This document shows positions 7,055 to 14,129 of a stretch of DNA of 20,571 nt, one piece after another. The stretch comes from DRYM01 sp964564025 (GTDB lineage Archaea > Thermoproteota > Thermoprotei_A > EX4484-217-1): positions 1 through 20,571 of the forward strand of contig CAZLZO010000024.1 of the NCBI GenBank assembly GCA_964564025.1. The letters run 5' to 3'. Every line of letters begins with the position of its first letter. The first letter of the stretch is position 1. Made by a program: the position numbers and the translations under genes. Under the pieces are notes generated by a model. The model saw only the letters and a list, made by a program, of their open reading frames with translations, was not told the origin of the DNA and did no database searches.

Positions 7055-7894
7055 CTAAATATATTCTACTTCATACCCTCTTTCCTCAGCATAGCTGAGT
7101 ATGAGCCCCTTTATCTTTCCGGGAACACCTTTCTTCTCAATAACAAATTTTTCCACTTTAGTCACAGTTTTCCTTATAGCTTGGTCTATAATGTCTCTAG
7201 TTAAATGCTTTGCTGTGTGCTTAGAGAAAATATGACTGTAACAAACATTTGATTCGAAAGCGTATTTAGTGTGTTTTCTAGAGTAATGGCCTCCTCCGAA
7301 GCCTAGTACTGATACACATTCGCATGAGTTCTTTAGGGCATCAATTACTGCGTCAGCATTAACATTAGCGGCATCTTCTCTAATCCATTCCTCCTCGGAA
7401 CTCCCTATTTCAACGAAAACTAACGGTTTAGATAGGTTAGTTGGCCCATGATGTGTTGCTTCATATACTATTTCGAATTCTTTAGAAAGACCATATTTCT
7501 TAGCGTACTTACCTATGTTTAAAAGAATAGCCTTCGTTAATGGAGGATTCGCATAGCATAGTTCCTTGGGGTTTGCTCCATAAGCTAATTCGTTGGTTAC
7601 ATTGCCTGTATGATGAACTGTTAGCGACTTTATTTTTGCTAAACTACTATGTCTAGAAAGGAAAATATACTGGTCAACATTAAAGTATTTATCAATGTAG
7701 TTTATGTATATTACGTCATCAGGTAAATACGTGATTATCGCACTTAGTTTTTCAAGGAAAAATGCTTTAACAATAGGTTTGCTTACGCTTTTTATTTCAT
7801 AGTTTTCCGTTTTCTCAAGAATCCTTTCAGCCATGTTTAAACTTGCTTTATCAACCGTGGAAACTATGAAGGCTACTTTAGCTTTTAGCTTCAC
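7055..7894 (-). CDS. dtdA: D-aminoacyl-tRNA deacylase, archaeal DtdA type
   Basis: 279 residues, matching the archaeal/plant DtdA (DTD2) family. The enzyme hydrolyses D-amino acids wrongly attached to tRNA and so recycles the tRNA. Family motifs are present in order: VHHTGN (93-98), EATHHGPTN (145-153), VEIGSSEEEW (161-170) and GFGGGHYSRKHT (198-209); the His residues are the likely metal ligands. The ATG overlaps the ftsY stop by four bases (ATGA), so translation is coupled. It is the last gene of the rnp4-to-dtdA run. With the editing domain of AlaRS it forms a second tRNA proofreading activity in this window. Confidence 0.96.
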   Translation of the reverse strand: MKLKAKVAFIVSTVDKASLNMAERILEKTENYEIKSVSKPIVKAFFLEKLSAIITYLPDDVIYINYIDKYFNVDQYIFLSRHSSLAKIKSLTVHHTGNVTNELAYGANPKELCYANPPLTKAILLNIGKYAKKYGLSKEFEIVYEATHHGPTNLSKPLVFVEIGSSEEEWIREDAANVNADAVIDALKNSCECVSVLGFGGGHYSRKHTKYAFESNVCYSHIFSKHTAKHLTRDIIDQAIRKTVTKVEKFVIEKKGVPGKIKGLILSYAEERGYEVEYI

Positions 7895-8796
7895 TTTTTA
7901 GCAGCCTCTTCGAAAATTAGTTTAGCTATTTTCTTAGGGTCAAAGAGTTCTATGTCATCGTATTTCTGACCTGTACCGACGTAAATTATGGGTTTAGCTA
8001 TTTCACTAGCTAACGTTAATGCTACACCTCCTTTAACATCAGCATCCATTTTCGCAATAACTATTCCGTCGACACCTACGTTTTCCTCAAACATTTTTGC
8101 TTGCTCGTAAGCGTCGTTTCCCGTTAAAGCGTCAACGACAAGTATTCTGAAGTGAGGTTCAGCTACTTTAACTATTTTCTTAAGCTCATTGACTAAGTCT
8201 ATGTCCGTATGCATTCTTCCAGCAGTATCTATGAGAACAGCATTTAGCCTTCTAGACTTGGCATAGTTTATAGCGTCAAACGCTACAGCGGCTGGATCAC
8301 TACCATACCTATGTTTCACTATGGGGAGCCCTAGTTTTCTCGCATGAATTTCTAATTGCTCCTGAGCTCCTGCCCTATAAGTGTCTGCGGCAGCTAAAAC
8401 CGCTTTTAAGCCATTGTCTTTCATTTTCTTAGCTATTTTAGCTATTGTTGTCGTTTTCCCTACACCATTAATTCCTAGAAAAACAATAACCGCTGGTCCT
8501 TCCTTCTTAGAAATGTTTTTAACTTCACCTATTAAGTCAAATGGTTTTGATTGCTCAAGTATCTTTAAAACAATATCATTTAATGTTTTAAAAACCTCTT
8601 CCTTGCTTTTGAAAGGATTTTTCCTATAAGCTTCTTTAATATTGTTAATTATTTTTTCAGCTACGGGAAATGCTACATCGCATTCGACGAGTTCGAAAAG
8701 TAAATTGTCAAGTATTTCGTTAAGTCTTTCTTCAGAAATACGTCCAGTTATTTTCTCAGCTAAACTCGTGAAAATTTTCTTTAACTTATTAAACAT
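7891..8796 (-). CDS. ftsY: Signal recognition particle receptor FtsY
   Basis: 301 residues. FtsY is the membrane-associated SRP receptor GTPase that hands ribosome-nascent chain complexes to SecYE. The short N-terminal part and N domain span about 1-95, without a long acidic A region, as is common in archaea. The G domain shows G1 GINGVGKTTT (108-117), DTYRAGAQEQL (138-148), G3 DTAGR (190-194), G4 AKMD (248-251) followed by ADVKGG, and the closing GTGQKYDDIELFDP (275-288). The G4 motif has Ala where most SRP GTPases have Thr (TKxD); the Lys and Asp that read guanine are kept. It overlaps dtdA by four bases and lies 47 bases after prefoldin alpha. Confidence 0.97.
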   Translation of the reverse strand: MFNKLKKIFTSLAEKITGRISEERLNEILDNLLFELVECDVAFPVAEKIINNIKEAYRKNPFKSKEEVFKTLNDIVLKILEQSKPFDLIGEVKNISKKEGPAVIVFLGINGVGKTTTIAKIAKKMKDNGLKAVLAAADTYRAGAQEQLEIHARKLGLPIVKHRYGSDPAAVAFDAINYAKSRRLNAVLIDTAGRMHTDIDLVNELKKIVKVAEPHFRILVVDALTGNDAYEQAKMFEENVGVDGIVIAKMDADVKGGVALTLASEIAKPIIYVGTGQKYDDIELFDPKKIAKLIFEEAAKK

Positions 8797-8843
8797 TTTT
8801 CAGAACATCCTCGTTAAAGCATGTTTTTACGTTTCTAAAATGC

Positions 8844-9296
8844 TTACTTTTTACTTTGAGCTGCTTTTACAAGTTTCTCCTGAGTTTTCCTGGCAAGTTC
8901 TTGGGTAATTGTTATTCTCCTTATAAGCTCGGCTAAGTCCTTCTGTAATTTGGCTATATCTTCACTAATCCTTTTTTCTTCTTCACTAAGTTTCTTCCTA
9001 ACTTCGTCTAATGGTAGTGATGCGAGAATTCCCGAGCCTAAAGCGTAGAGTATTGTTGGTTTTTCCATTACCTTTGCATGTATAAGCACTCTTGAACCTA
9101 AGGGTATGAGTACTTCGTTTTCCTCCTTAATTTCCTCTATTTTGCCGAGTTCCTCTCTAACAATTCTTGTTTCGTTAAGTAGTGAAATAAGTGCATCTAA
9201 GCTGTTCTTTAATACTTCATACTGTGCTTGTAGTACTTGTAATTCCTCAATTGCCCTAGCTAATTCCTCTCTAAGCTTTTCTTCCTCAGATGACAT
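8844..9296 (-). CDS. pfdA: Prefoldin subunit alpha
   Basis: 150 residues, the usual length of archaeal prefoldin alpha. With six subunits (two alpha, four beta) it catches unfolded chains and passes them to the thermosome. Two long coiled-coil helices (about 2-50 and 97-148) flank the beta-hairpin region with LIPLGSRVLIHAKV (64-77) and LYALGSGILASLPLDE (82-97). The position between LX and ftsY is conserved in many archaea and ties nascent-chain folding to ribosome and export genes. The ATG is 14 bases after the LX stop; its ribosome site is weak. Confidence 0.93.
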   Translation of the reverse strand: MSSEEEKLREELARAIEELQVLQAQYEVLKNSLDALISLLNETRIVREELGKIEEIKEENEVLIPLGSRVLIHAKVMEKPTILYALGSGILASLPLDEVRKKLSEEEKRISEDIAKLQKDLAELIRRITITQELARKTQEKLVKAAQSKK

Positions 9297-9310
9297 TATT
9301 TTTCAACTCA

Positions 9311-9577
9311 TTAAACAATAACTATTTTGTCAATTAAGCTTAGCCTGTAAAGGTTTACGTCTTTGGTTTCTTCTGGAGGTATTTCGTAGACCTTGAAAAT
9401 CTTTATGTGTTTTCTTTTAAGCTTATGTCTACTACCTAGTTCAGAGTAAACTATTTCTATTGCATCTTCAGGCTTAACTGCTCTAACATCCTTTACAAAC
9501 CTTTGAATACGTGGGAATTTATCGTGGCTTATTAGCATTTGTCCTTCAACCCTATATATTTTAACTTTCACGCTCAC
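9311..9577 (-). CDS. rplX: Ribosomal protein eL20/LX (L18a)
   Basis: 88 residues, the small archaeal LX form of eukaryotic eL20. Recognisable segments are VKIYRVEGQM, RIQRFVKDVRAVKPEDAIE and YSELGSRHKLKRKHIKI, ending in a short hydrophobic strand (IDKIVIV). The GTG start overlaps the aIF6 stop by four bases (GTGA), with GGGTGAG at the junction; a second GTG is at codon 3. aIF6, LX and prefoldin alpha stand in the order found in many archaeal genomes. Confidence 0.95.
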   Translation of the reverse strand: MSVKVKIYRVEGQMLISHDKFPRIQRFVKDVRAVKPEDAIEIVYSELGSRHKLKRKHIKIFKVYEIPPEETKDVNLYRLSLIDKIVIV

Positions 9578-10254
9578 TCACCCGTTATTCCAAGTGTTTG
9601 CTCTATTCTCATTATTTCGGGGCCTGTTGTTCTTTCACCCACAAGGGCCCCGTACGTGTTTGCAACTAAACCTGTTTTAACGAAGGATACACCGAAATTT
9701 ACTGTACCAATGTCAACCTTTACTTTAAATAAATCCTCTAAAAACTTTAACTCTTCTTCTGAAGCGTCAGGATGAACTATCATTCCCTTGTTTGTAACTA
9801 CTGCTGCTGAACCAACCGTTAAAACGTTAGCTATTGTTCCTTTCTCAACAGGTACGTCAAGAACATCCTCTATTACCTTAATTGATTTAGAATCTAATTC
9901 TGGATGAACTAGAGCAGCTTTATCATTAGCTAATACTATGTTGCCTACTGCTGTTTTCTTTGAAGGTAAAATATCTATGTTTACTTGGCTACCTAAAGCC
10001 TTCTTTAACTGCTCAACTTCTTCGTCAAGAGTCAAGTACGGGAGAAGTATTCCATTATTATTTCCGGCTACGAGAATACCTACAATAGAGGAATTCATTA
10101 TTTTTATACTGTGAATTTCTGTTTTCAATACTTCGCGAATTGCATCATAAAGTTTAGGAGGCGTTTCCAAAGGAACTAAAGTGAATTTATCATTTGTAAA
10201 AATAAATGCTCCTATGAAAACATTTCCGTTGAAAGAAGCTCTTACTGCGGGCAT
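9574..10254 (-). CDS. eif6: Translation initiation factor aIF6
   Basis: 226 residues, typical of aIF6. It binds the large subunit at uL14 and prevents premature joining of subunits. The sequence shows the repeated pentein modules, each with a strand ending in a phrase such as GILVAGNNNGILLP, VGNIVLANDKAALVHPEL and NVLTVGSAAVVTNKGMIVHPD. It ends with GLVANTYGALVGERTTGPEIMRIEQTLG (split over the last 35 residues). It lies five bases after eL31 and overlaps LX. A GGAG site sits in the last codons of eL31. Confidence 0.97.
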   Translation of the reverse strand: MPAVRASFNGNVFIGAFIFTNDKFTLVPLETPPKLYDAIREVLKTEIHSIKIMNSSIVGILVAGNNNGILLPYLTLDEEVEQLKKALGSQVNIDILPSKKTAVGNIVLANDKAALVHPELDSKSIKVIEDVLDVPVEKGTIANVLTVGSAAVVTNKGMIVHPDASEEELKFLEDLFKVKVDIGTVNFGVSFVKTGLVANTYGALVGERTTGPEIMRIEQTLGITGE

Positions 10255-10259
10255 TTTAA

Positions 10260-10532
10260 CTATTCTCCAACAAGATAAACCTTAGCTACATTATCTTCTG
10301 TTTTAACTACTTTAACCTTAACTCTTCTAGGGGGTTTCTCAATACTTCTACTCCAAATGTATTCATTTACCTTATTAGTTATTATTACCTTCTCAGCTTT
10401 AACATGTCTCTTCACAAATTCCCTAATCAACCTTATAGCTCTTGGAGCCCTCTTGGTTTTCTGAAGAAAATACACTTTCCTTAAAGGAATAACATATTCT
10501 CTTTCAAGAACAATAGATTTCTTCTCAGACAT
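10260..10532 (-). CDS. rpl31e: Ribosomal protein eL31
   Basis: 90 residues, the normal archaeal size. eL31 lies near the polypeptide exit tunnel. Family segments are REYVIPLRKVYFLQKTKRAP (10-29), AIRLIREFVKRH (32-43), then NEYIWSRSIEKPPRRVKVKV (56-75), ending KVYLVGE. It follows eL39 after 23 bases. eL39 next to eL31 is a very common archaeal pair; both proteins sit around the exit tunnel. Confidence 0.97.
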   Translation of the reverse strand: MSEKKSIVLEREYVIPLRKVYFLQKTKRAPRAIRLIREFVKRHVKAEKVIITNKVNEYIWSRSIEKPPRRVKVKVVKTEDNVAKVYLVGE

Positions 10533-10555
10533 TACCCTTCAACCCCTCTTTTCTG

Positions 10556-10711
10556 CTAGACTTTAAGCTTCACTCTACGCCAATGCCTAATTTTAGGGTG
10601 TCTTCTGAACTTACCTCCGGTTCTAGCTATAACCCAAAGCGGTACAGGGGAGTTTGACTTAAGGGCTTTTGCAAGCCTAAGCTTCCTAGCAACATGTATG
10701 AAATGTGCCAT
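10556..10711 (-). CDS. rpl39e: Ribosomal protein eL39
   Basis: 51 residues, exactly the family size. The sequence starts MAHFIHVARKLRLAKALKSN and continues with SPVPLWVIARTG, GKFRRHPKIRHWRRVKLKV. The very basic composition and the P-x-W-x-x-x-R-T pattern are diagnostic of eL39, which lines the lower exit tunnel. The ATG is complementary to 10709-10711, six bases after the PDCD5-like stop. It is small enough for automated annotation to drop it. Confidence 0.96.
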   Translation of the reverse strand: MAHFIHVARKLRLAKALKSNSPVPLWVIARTGGKFRRHPKIRHWRRVKLKV

Positions 10712-10717
10712 GACGTA

Positions 10718-11068
10718 TCACTTCTCCTTAATTCTTATTTTGAAATCTCTTCTTGTTTGAGAATATATTTCAACAAGTATCCTCTTTAAAGTTTCATCAT
10801 CTATGGGTAAAGGTATACGGCCTGATTGTGCGAGAGATATTAGTTGGTCTTCTACGAAAGATGCGAGATCAGGTCTAATAAGCTTAACATTGTATAGTCT
10901 TTCAAGAGCTTTTGGGGTAAGTATTCTTCTAAGTAAAGCTTTCTTCCTAGCTTCAAGTTCTCTCTCTAATTGTCTTCTCCTTTCCTCCTCAGCTAGTCTA
11001 CGCTGATATTCTAGAAGCTTTCTCCTCTTAATTTCTTCAAGCTCTTCGTCCGAAATATCGTAGCTCAT
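10718..11068 (-). CDS. DNA-binding protein, PDCD5 (TFAR19) family
   Basis: 116 residues, the usual archaeal length. A charged Arg/Glu-rich N-terminal helix (about 5-42) is followed by the compact three-helix core: LLRRILTPKALERLYNVKLI (45-64) and RPDLASFVEDQLISLAQSGR (65-84). It ends in a basic tail. Archaeal members bind DNA in vitro; the cellular role is unknown. The gene lies between eS19 and eL39, its standard archaeal context, which argues for a link to ribosome production. The gap to eS19 is 36 bases. Confidence 0.95.
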   Translation of the reverse strand: MSYDISDEELEEIKRRKLLEYQRRLAEEERRRQLERELEARKKALLRRILTPKALERLYNVKLIRPDLASFVEDQLISLAQSGRIPLPIDDETLKRILVEIYSQTRRDFKIRIKEK

Positions 11069-11104
11069 TGCTGTAGCAACCTTATTGAATCTTTGCTCGC
11101 TCAG

Positions 11105-11569
11105 CTATTTAAGATATTTCTCTAGCTCCTTGTTTTCCTTAGCAAGCTCCCTCATTACCTTATTAGCTAACTTGTCAAGTAATGATCTACCTTTCGGAGT
11201 AAGCGTTCTACCCTTACCCTTAACCTTCACTACTAAGCCTGCTTTCTCCAATTGCTGAAGAGCCTTTCTCACAACACTACCGGAGCCTTTTACGAAATGT
11301 TCAGGAGCTACGCCGTAGTTCTTTCTTCCACCATACACTGTCCTCAGCCTTTCAATACCTACAGGTCCCCCTCTAACGTAGAGTTTTCTAAGAATAGACG
11401 CGCAACGATAATACCACCAATCAGGGTCTTCGGGTACACGTTCCTTATGAGCACCTGTCTTAGTATAAGTTGCCCATTTCGGAGGCTTGACTTCGGGAAC
11501 CCTTTCTTTCAAGTAATGAGCTAACTCAGCAATTAACCTATCAGCTGGAACCTGCACTGCTGTAACCAT
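11105..11569 (-). CDS. rps19e: Ribosomal protein eS19
   Basis: 154 residues, typical of eS19, a small-subunit head protein needed for late 16S maturation. Key segments are the opening MVTAVQVPADRLIAELAHYL, PPKWATYTKTGAHKERVPED (34-53), DWWYYRCASILRKLYVRGGPVG (54-75), RTVYGGRKNYG and the winged-helix-like end with KALQQLEKAGLV. The ATG is preceded by a GGTG site. The 34-base gap upstream contains CTAAATTATGC, which could be a weak internal promoter. Confidence 0.98.
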   Translation of the reverse strand: MVTAVQVPADRLIAELAHYLKERVPEVKPPKWATYTKTGAHKERVPEDPDWWYYRCASILRKLYVRGGPVGIERLRTVYGGRKNYGVAPEHFVKGSGSVVRKALQQLEKAGLVVKVKGKGRTLTPKGRSLLDKLANKVMRELAKENKELEKYLK

Positions 11570-11603
11570 TTCCTATGCACCACTTAGTTGCAGATAGCAT
11601 AAT

Positions 11604-11900
11604 TTAGGAAAGAGTTTTAAGCTTTTTCTCAACCACATTCTCCATTAATAGAATGAATGTTCTTCCCCTAACCTCTACGAGTTTAGCGCCTATCCTTTCG
11701 GCAACCCCTTTAGCTATTTCGAACCTGTCCTTTTCCTCAACTTTCAACGCAGACTTTAGTATTTTAACCTTAACTACCCCTTTTTTCTTGAGCCTTCTCT
11801 TAATTTCTTTAAGAACGTTTTCCGAAATACCCGACTTACCTATTCTAACATCAGCGCTACTATGTCTTACCTCCTTTATTAACTCCTTTACTTTCCTCAC
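11604..11900 (-). CDS. CRM-domain RNA-binding protein, YhbY-like
   Basis: 98 residues holding one CRM/YhbY domain. The domain begins KELIKEVRHSSADVRIGKSG, with the family's K/R-I-G-K-x-G loop (GKSG) at 22-25, then ENVLKEIKRRLKKKGVVKVKI and a final strand RGRTFILL. Bacterial YhbY associates with pre-50S particles, so a role in ribosome assembly is likely but inferred. The GTG start (complement of 11898-11900) has GGTGAG five bases upstream and overlaps the rnp4 3' end by 41 bases. It lies directly before eS19. Confidence 0.9.
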   Translation of the reverse strand: MRKVKELIKEVRHSSADVRIGKSGISENVLKEIKRRLKKKGVVKVKILKSALKVEEKDRFEIAKGVAERIGAKLVEVRGRTFILLMENVVEKKLKTLS

Positions 11901-12222
11901 GCTTACTCACCTTAATGTAGTACCTTTTCATCCAACCACATACTAGACACGTTACGGTTACATGGGAACCCCTGCTACCTTCACTTCTCACCCTTACCCT
12001 AGCCGTTAAGCCAGGTATTAGCACTATGCCGCAGTTTTTACATATACTCCTTTTTATTCTTCTAGGAACTTTTATACCTCCTTTCTCAGCGATCCTAATT
12101 ATTAATTTAGTGTATCTTCTAGATCTCTCATAATTTCCCTTCTTAGTTTCATTATAAGCTAGTTTGAATAGCCAACGTATTCTCTGCCTAGCTAAATCCT
12201 TTACAGTGCTTTTATTCTTCAT
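11860..12222 (-). CDS. rnp4: Ribonuclease P protein component 4 (Rpp21)
   Basis: 120 residues. RNP4, with RNP1, binds the specificity domain of RNase P RNA and helps trim tRNA 5' leaders. Two N-terminal helices (about 6-48: LARQRIRWLFKLAYNETKKG, RYTKLIIRIAEK) precede a zinc ribbon with ligands C61/C64 (CKNC) and C92/C95 (CLVC), then a basic tail. All four cysteines are present. It is the first gene of the long minus-strand run and faces nep1 across only 42 bases. Confidence 0.95.
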   Translation of the reverse strand: MKNKSTVKDLARQRIRWLFKLAYNETKKGNYERSRRYTKLIIRIAEKGGIKVPRRIKRSICKNCGIVLIPGLTARVRVRSEGSRGSHVTVTCLVCGWMKRYYIKVSKREESKGVNKGGKT

Positions 12223-12264
12223 TTCAGAACATTTTAAGAGTAGTTTTTCATCTAAATAGGTTTA
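12223..12264. promoter_or_regulatory. Compact divergent promoter region, rnp4 / nep1
   Basis: The whole 42-base gap must hold both promoters. For the plus strand, TTTTAAGA at about 12231-12238 is a TATA-like box about 30 bases before the nep1 start, implying a nearly leaderless mRNA. For the minus strand, CTATTTAGA (complement of 12250-12258) would place the rnp4 start about 5-10 bases before its ATG. Both assignments rest on spacing only. Confidence 0.4.
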
Positions 12265-12960
12265 GTGGTGGTTTTGGCTAAGGAAAAATACTACTTAGTA
12301 CTTGCAGAATCTAGTCTTGAAATAGTTCCTAAAACCCTGTGGAAGCATCCATCAGTTATTAAAACAGCTAAGAGAAGAGGTAAGAAGCCTTCAGAAATAA
12401 TTTTAGACGTATCACTACATTACCATGCCATGAAGAACCTTCCCATGAGGGAAAAGAGGGGAAGACCTGATATTGTCCATTTATCTCTCCTTCTAGCTTT
12501 AAATTCTCCATTAAACAAGGCGGGATTGCTTAAAACATACGTTCATACACTTAACGACTATGTTATTTTCGTCAGAAGCGATGTTAGAATACCTAAAAAC
12601 TACAATAGATTTATAGGTCTTATGGAGCAGCTTTTCAGCACCGGAAAAGTTCCTCCAGAATCTGAAACACCACTACTATACATTAAGAACATGAGTTTAG
12701 GAGGGTTATTGGAAAGCTTAGAGCCTAAGAAAACTATTTTACTTTCTGAAAGAGGCGATAAAATATCGTTAAGTAAATTAGCCAATGTGGTTAAGAAGGG
12801 AGATGCAATTATTATCGGTGGTTTTGCTCACGGAGATTTTTCGAAAGAAACATACGAGTTAGCTGATGAAGTCTACTCAATATATGGGGAAGCTCTTGAA
12901 GCATGGACTGTTCTTTCAAGAATGCTTTGTGCTTTAGAAATGCAAAATGGCCTTATTTAA
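12265..12960 (+). CDS. nep1: rRNA pseudouridine N1-methyltransferase Nep1 (Emg1)
   Basis: 231 residues, in the archaeal Nep1 range. Nep1 is a SPOUT-fold enzyme that methylates N1 of a pseudouridine in small-subunit rRNA during assembly. Segments that identify it are YLVLAESSLEIVP (10-22), DVSLHYHAMKNLPMREKRGR (48-67), PDIVHLSLLLALNSPLNKAG (68-87), VRIPKNYNRFIGLMEQLF and the knot region with KGDAIIIGGFAHGDF (179-193). The start is uncertain: GTG at 12265 and 12268 and TTG at 12274 are all in frame. It diverges from a run of ribosome genes that includes eS19, also a small-subunit assembly factor. Confidence 0.95.
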   Translation: MVVLAKEKYYLVLAESSLEIVPKTLWKHPSVIKTAKRRGKKPSEIILDVSLHYHAMKNLPMREKRGRPDIVHLSLLLALNSPLNKAGLLKTYVHTLNDYVIFVRSDVRIPKNYNRFIGLMEQLFSTGKVPPESETPLLYIKNMSLGGLLESLEPKKTILLSERGDKISLSKLANVVKKGDAIIIGGFAHGDFSKETYELADEVYSIYGEALEAWTVLSRMLCALEMQNGLI

Positions 12961-13020
12961 ACTGTTTAAATAGAGTAAATTAGTGATTCTTCAAGAAAGT
13001 GATTAAGGATTATTTGCATA

Positions 13021-13032
13021 AAATTTAAATTT
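13021..13032 (+). promoter_or_regulatory. Possible promoter of the hom operon
   Basis: The 125-base gap between nep1 and hom is strongly AT-rich. A perfect 12-base palindrome AAATTTAAATTT includes a TATA-like core about 55-60 bases before the hom ATG, giving a leader of about 30 bases. A second candidate, GTTTAAATAG, is at 12964-12973. Between them are two copies of AGTGATT (12982 and 12998) around the inverted repeat TTCTTCAAGAA, a possible operator. Confidence 0.35.
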
Positions 13033-13085
13033 TAATCTAAGGTATTATTTCCAATAGTTACCCTAGAAGGTTTAAAGAAAGGTTG

Positions 13086-14129
13086 ATGCCTATTGACATA
13101 TTTCTCATAGGATTCGGAAATGTTGGTAGAGAATTTGTTAAACAATTCCTAAATTATGAAAGATTTCTTGAAAGAAAACATAAAATAAAGTTGCGCATCA
13201 TAGGCTTAGCTGATTCATCAGGAGCTATTCTAAAGAAAAACGGATTCACTAAGTCCGAATTAGCAAACCTTCTCTTCATACCTAGAGGTTATTTGGGGGA
13301 GTTGAAAATAGCTAATGCGAAAGGTTCTAAGAGGGCAGTGGATCTTTACAGTGAATTAGAGGCGAAAGAAACAGTAATTGTTGAGGTTACGCCAAGCAAC
13401 TACGTGAATGGCGAACCTGCAAAAACACATATTGTTGAAGCTTTGAAAAAGGAATTACATGTTGTAACAGCAAATAAGGGGCCTTTAGCACTTTACTTTA
13501 ACGAAATAGTTGATGAAGCAAGAAAGTACGGGGTAAAGCTTAGATTCAAAGCAACAGTTATGGCGGGAACGCCGCTTATTGACTACTTAACTTACGGGTA
13601 TTTTGGCAGGGAAGTGGAGAAGGTTTATGGGATAGTTAATGCTACAACAAACTTCATACTTAACACGATGTTTGAAAAGGAAGTAGGTTTTGAAGAAGCA
13701 CTAAGAGAAGCTCAGGAAAAAGGATATGCTGAACCTGATCCATCACTGGATATTGATGGATGGGATTCTGCTGCAAAAATATCCATAATATCAGGTATTT
13801 TAGGTAACCACATACCGGTCAACAAAGTTTCAAGAGTTACACTTAGAAGTATAGGCTTAAGTGACGTAATTAAAGCTAAAAACAAAGGATACGTAATTAA
13901 GTACATTGCAACATACGATGCCTCAGGGAATTCCGCTAAAGTCGAGCCTATGTATGTTAGAATGGGTTCAAGATTCGCTAAGGTGTTTGGTTCTGAAAAT
14001 ATGGTTATTATAGAATCTGATGGGGGATTAGAAACAGTTATTGAAGGCCCTGGTGGAGGACCTAAACCAACAGCACTTACATTGCTAAGCGATGTAGCTT
14101 TAGTAGCTTGTGAGGTGATGGGTTGTTGA
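13086..14129 (+). CDS. hom: Homoserine dehydrogenase
   Basis: 347 residues, a homoserine dehydrogenase of the short form without a regulatory ACT domain. It reduces aspartate semialdehyde to homoserine, the branch toward threonine and methionine. The N-terminal NAD(P)-binding motif is IFLIGFGNVG (5-14). The conserved ANKGPLA is at about 129-135. The catalytic region holds GIVNATTNFIL (about 182-192), then GYAEPDPSLDIDGWDSAAK (213-231). I chose ATG 13086; TTG 13083 is directly upstream and in frame. The stop overlaps the start of the aspartokinase gene, so hom is the first gene of the hom-aspartokinase-asd operon. Confidence 0.96.
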   Translation: MPIDIFLIGFGNVGREFVKQFLNYERFLERKHKIKLRIIGLADSSGAILKKNGFTKSELANLLFIPRGYLGELKIANAKGSKRAVDLYSELEAKETVIVEVTPSNYVNGEPAKTHIVEALKKELHVVTANKGPLALYFNEIVDEARKYGVKLRFKATVMAGTPLIDYLTYGYFGREVEKVYGIVNATTNFILNTMFEKEVGFEEALREAQEKGYAEPDPSLDIDGWDSAAKISIISGILGNHIPVNKVSRVTLRSIGLSDVIKAKNKGYVIKYIATYDASGNSAKVEPMYVRMGSRFAKVFGSENMVIIESDGGLETVIEGPGGGPKPTALTLLSDVALVACEVMGC

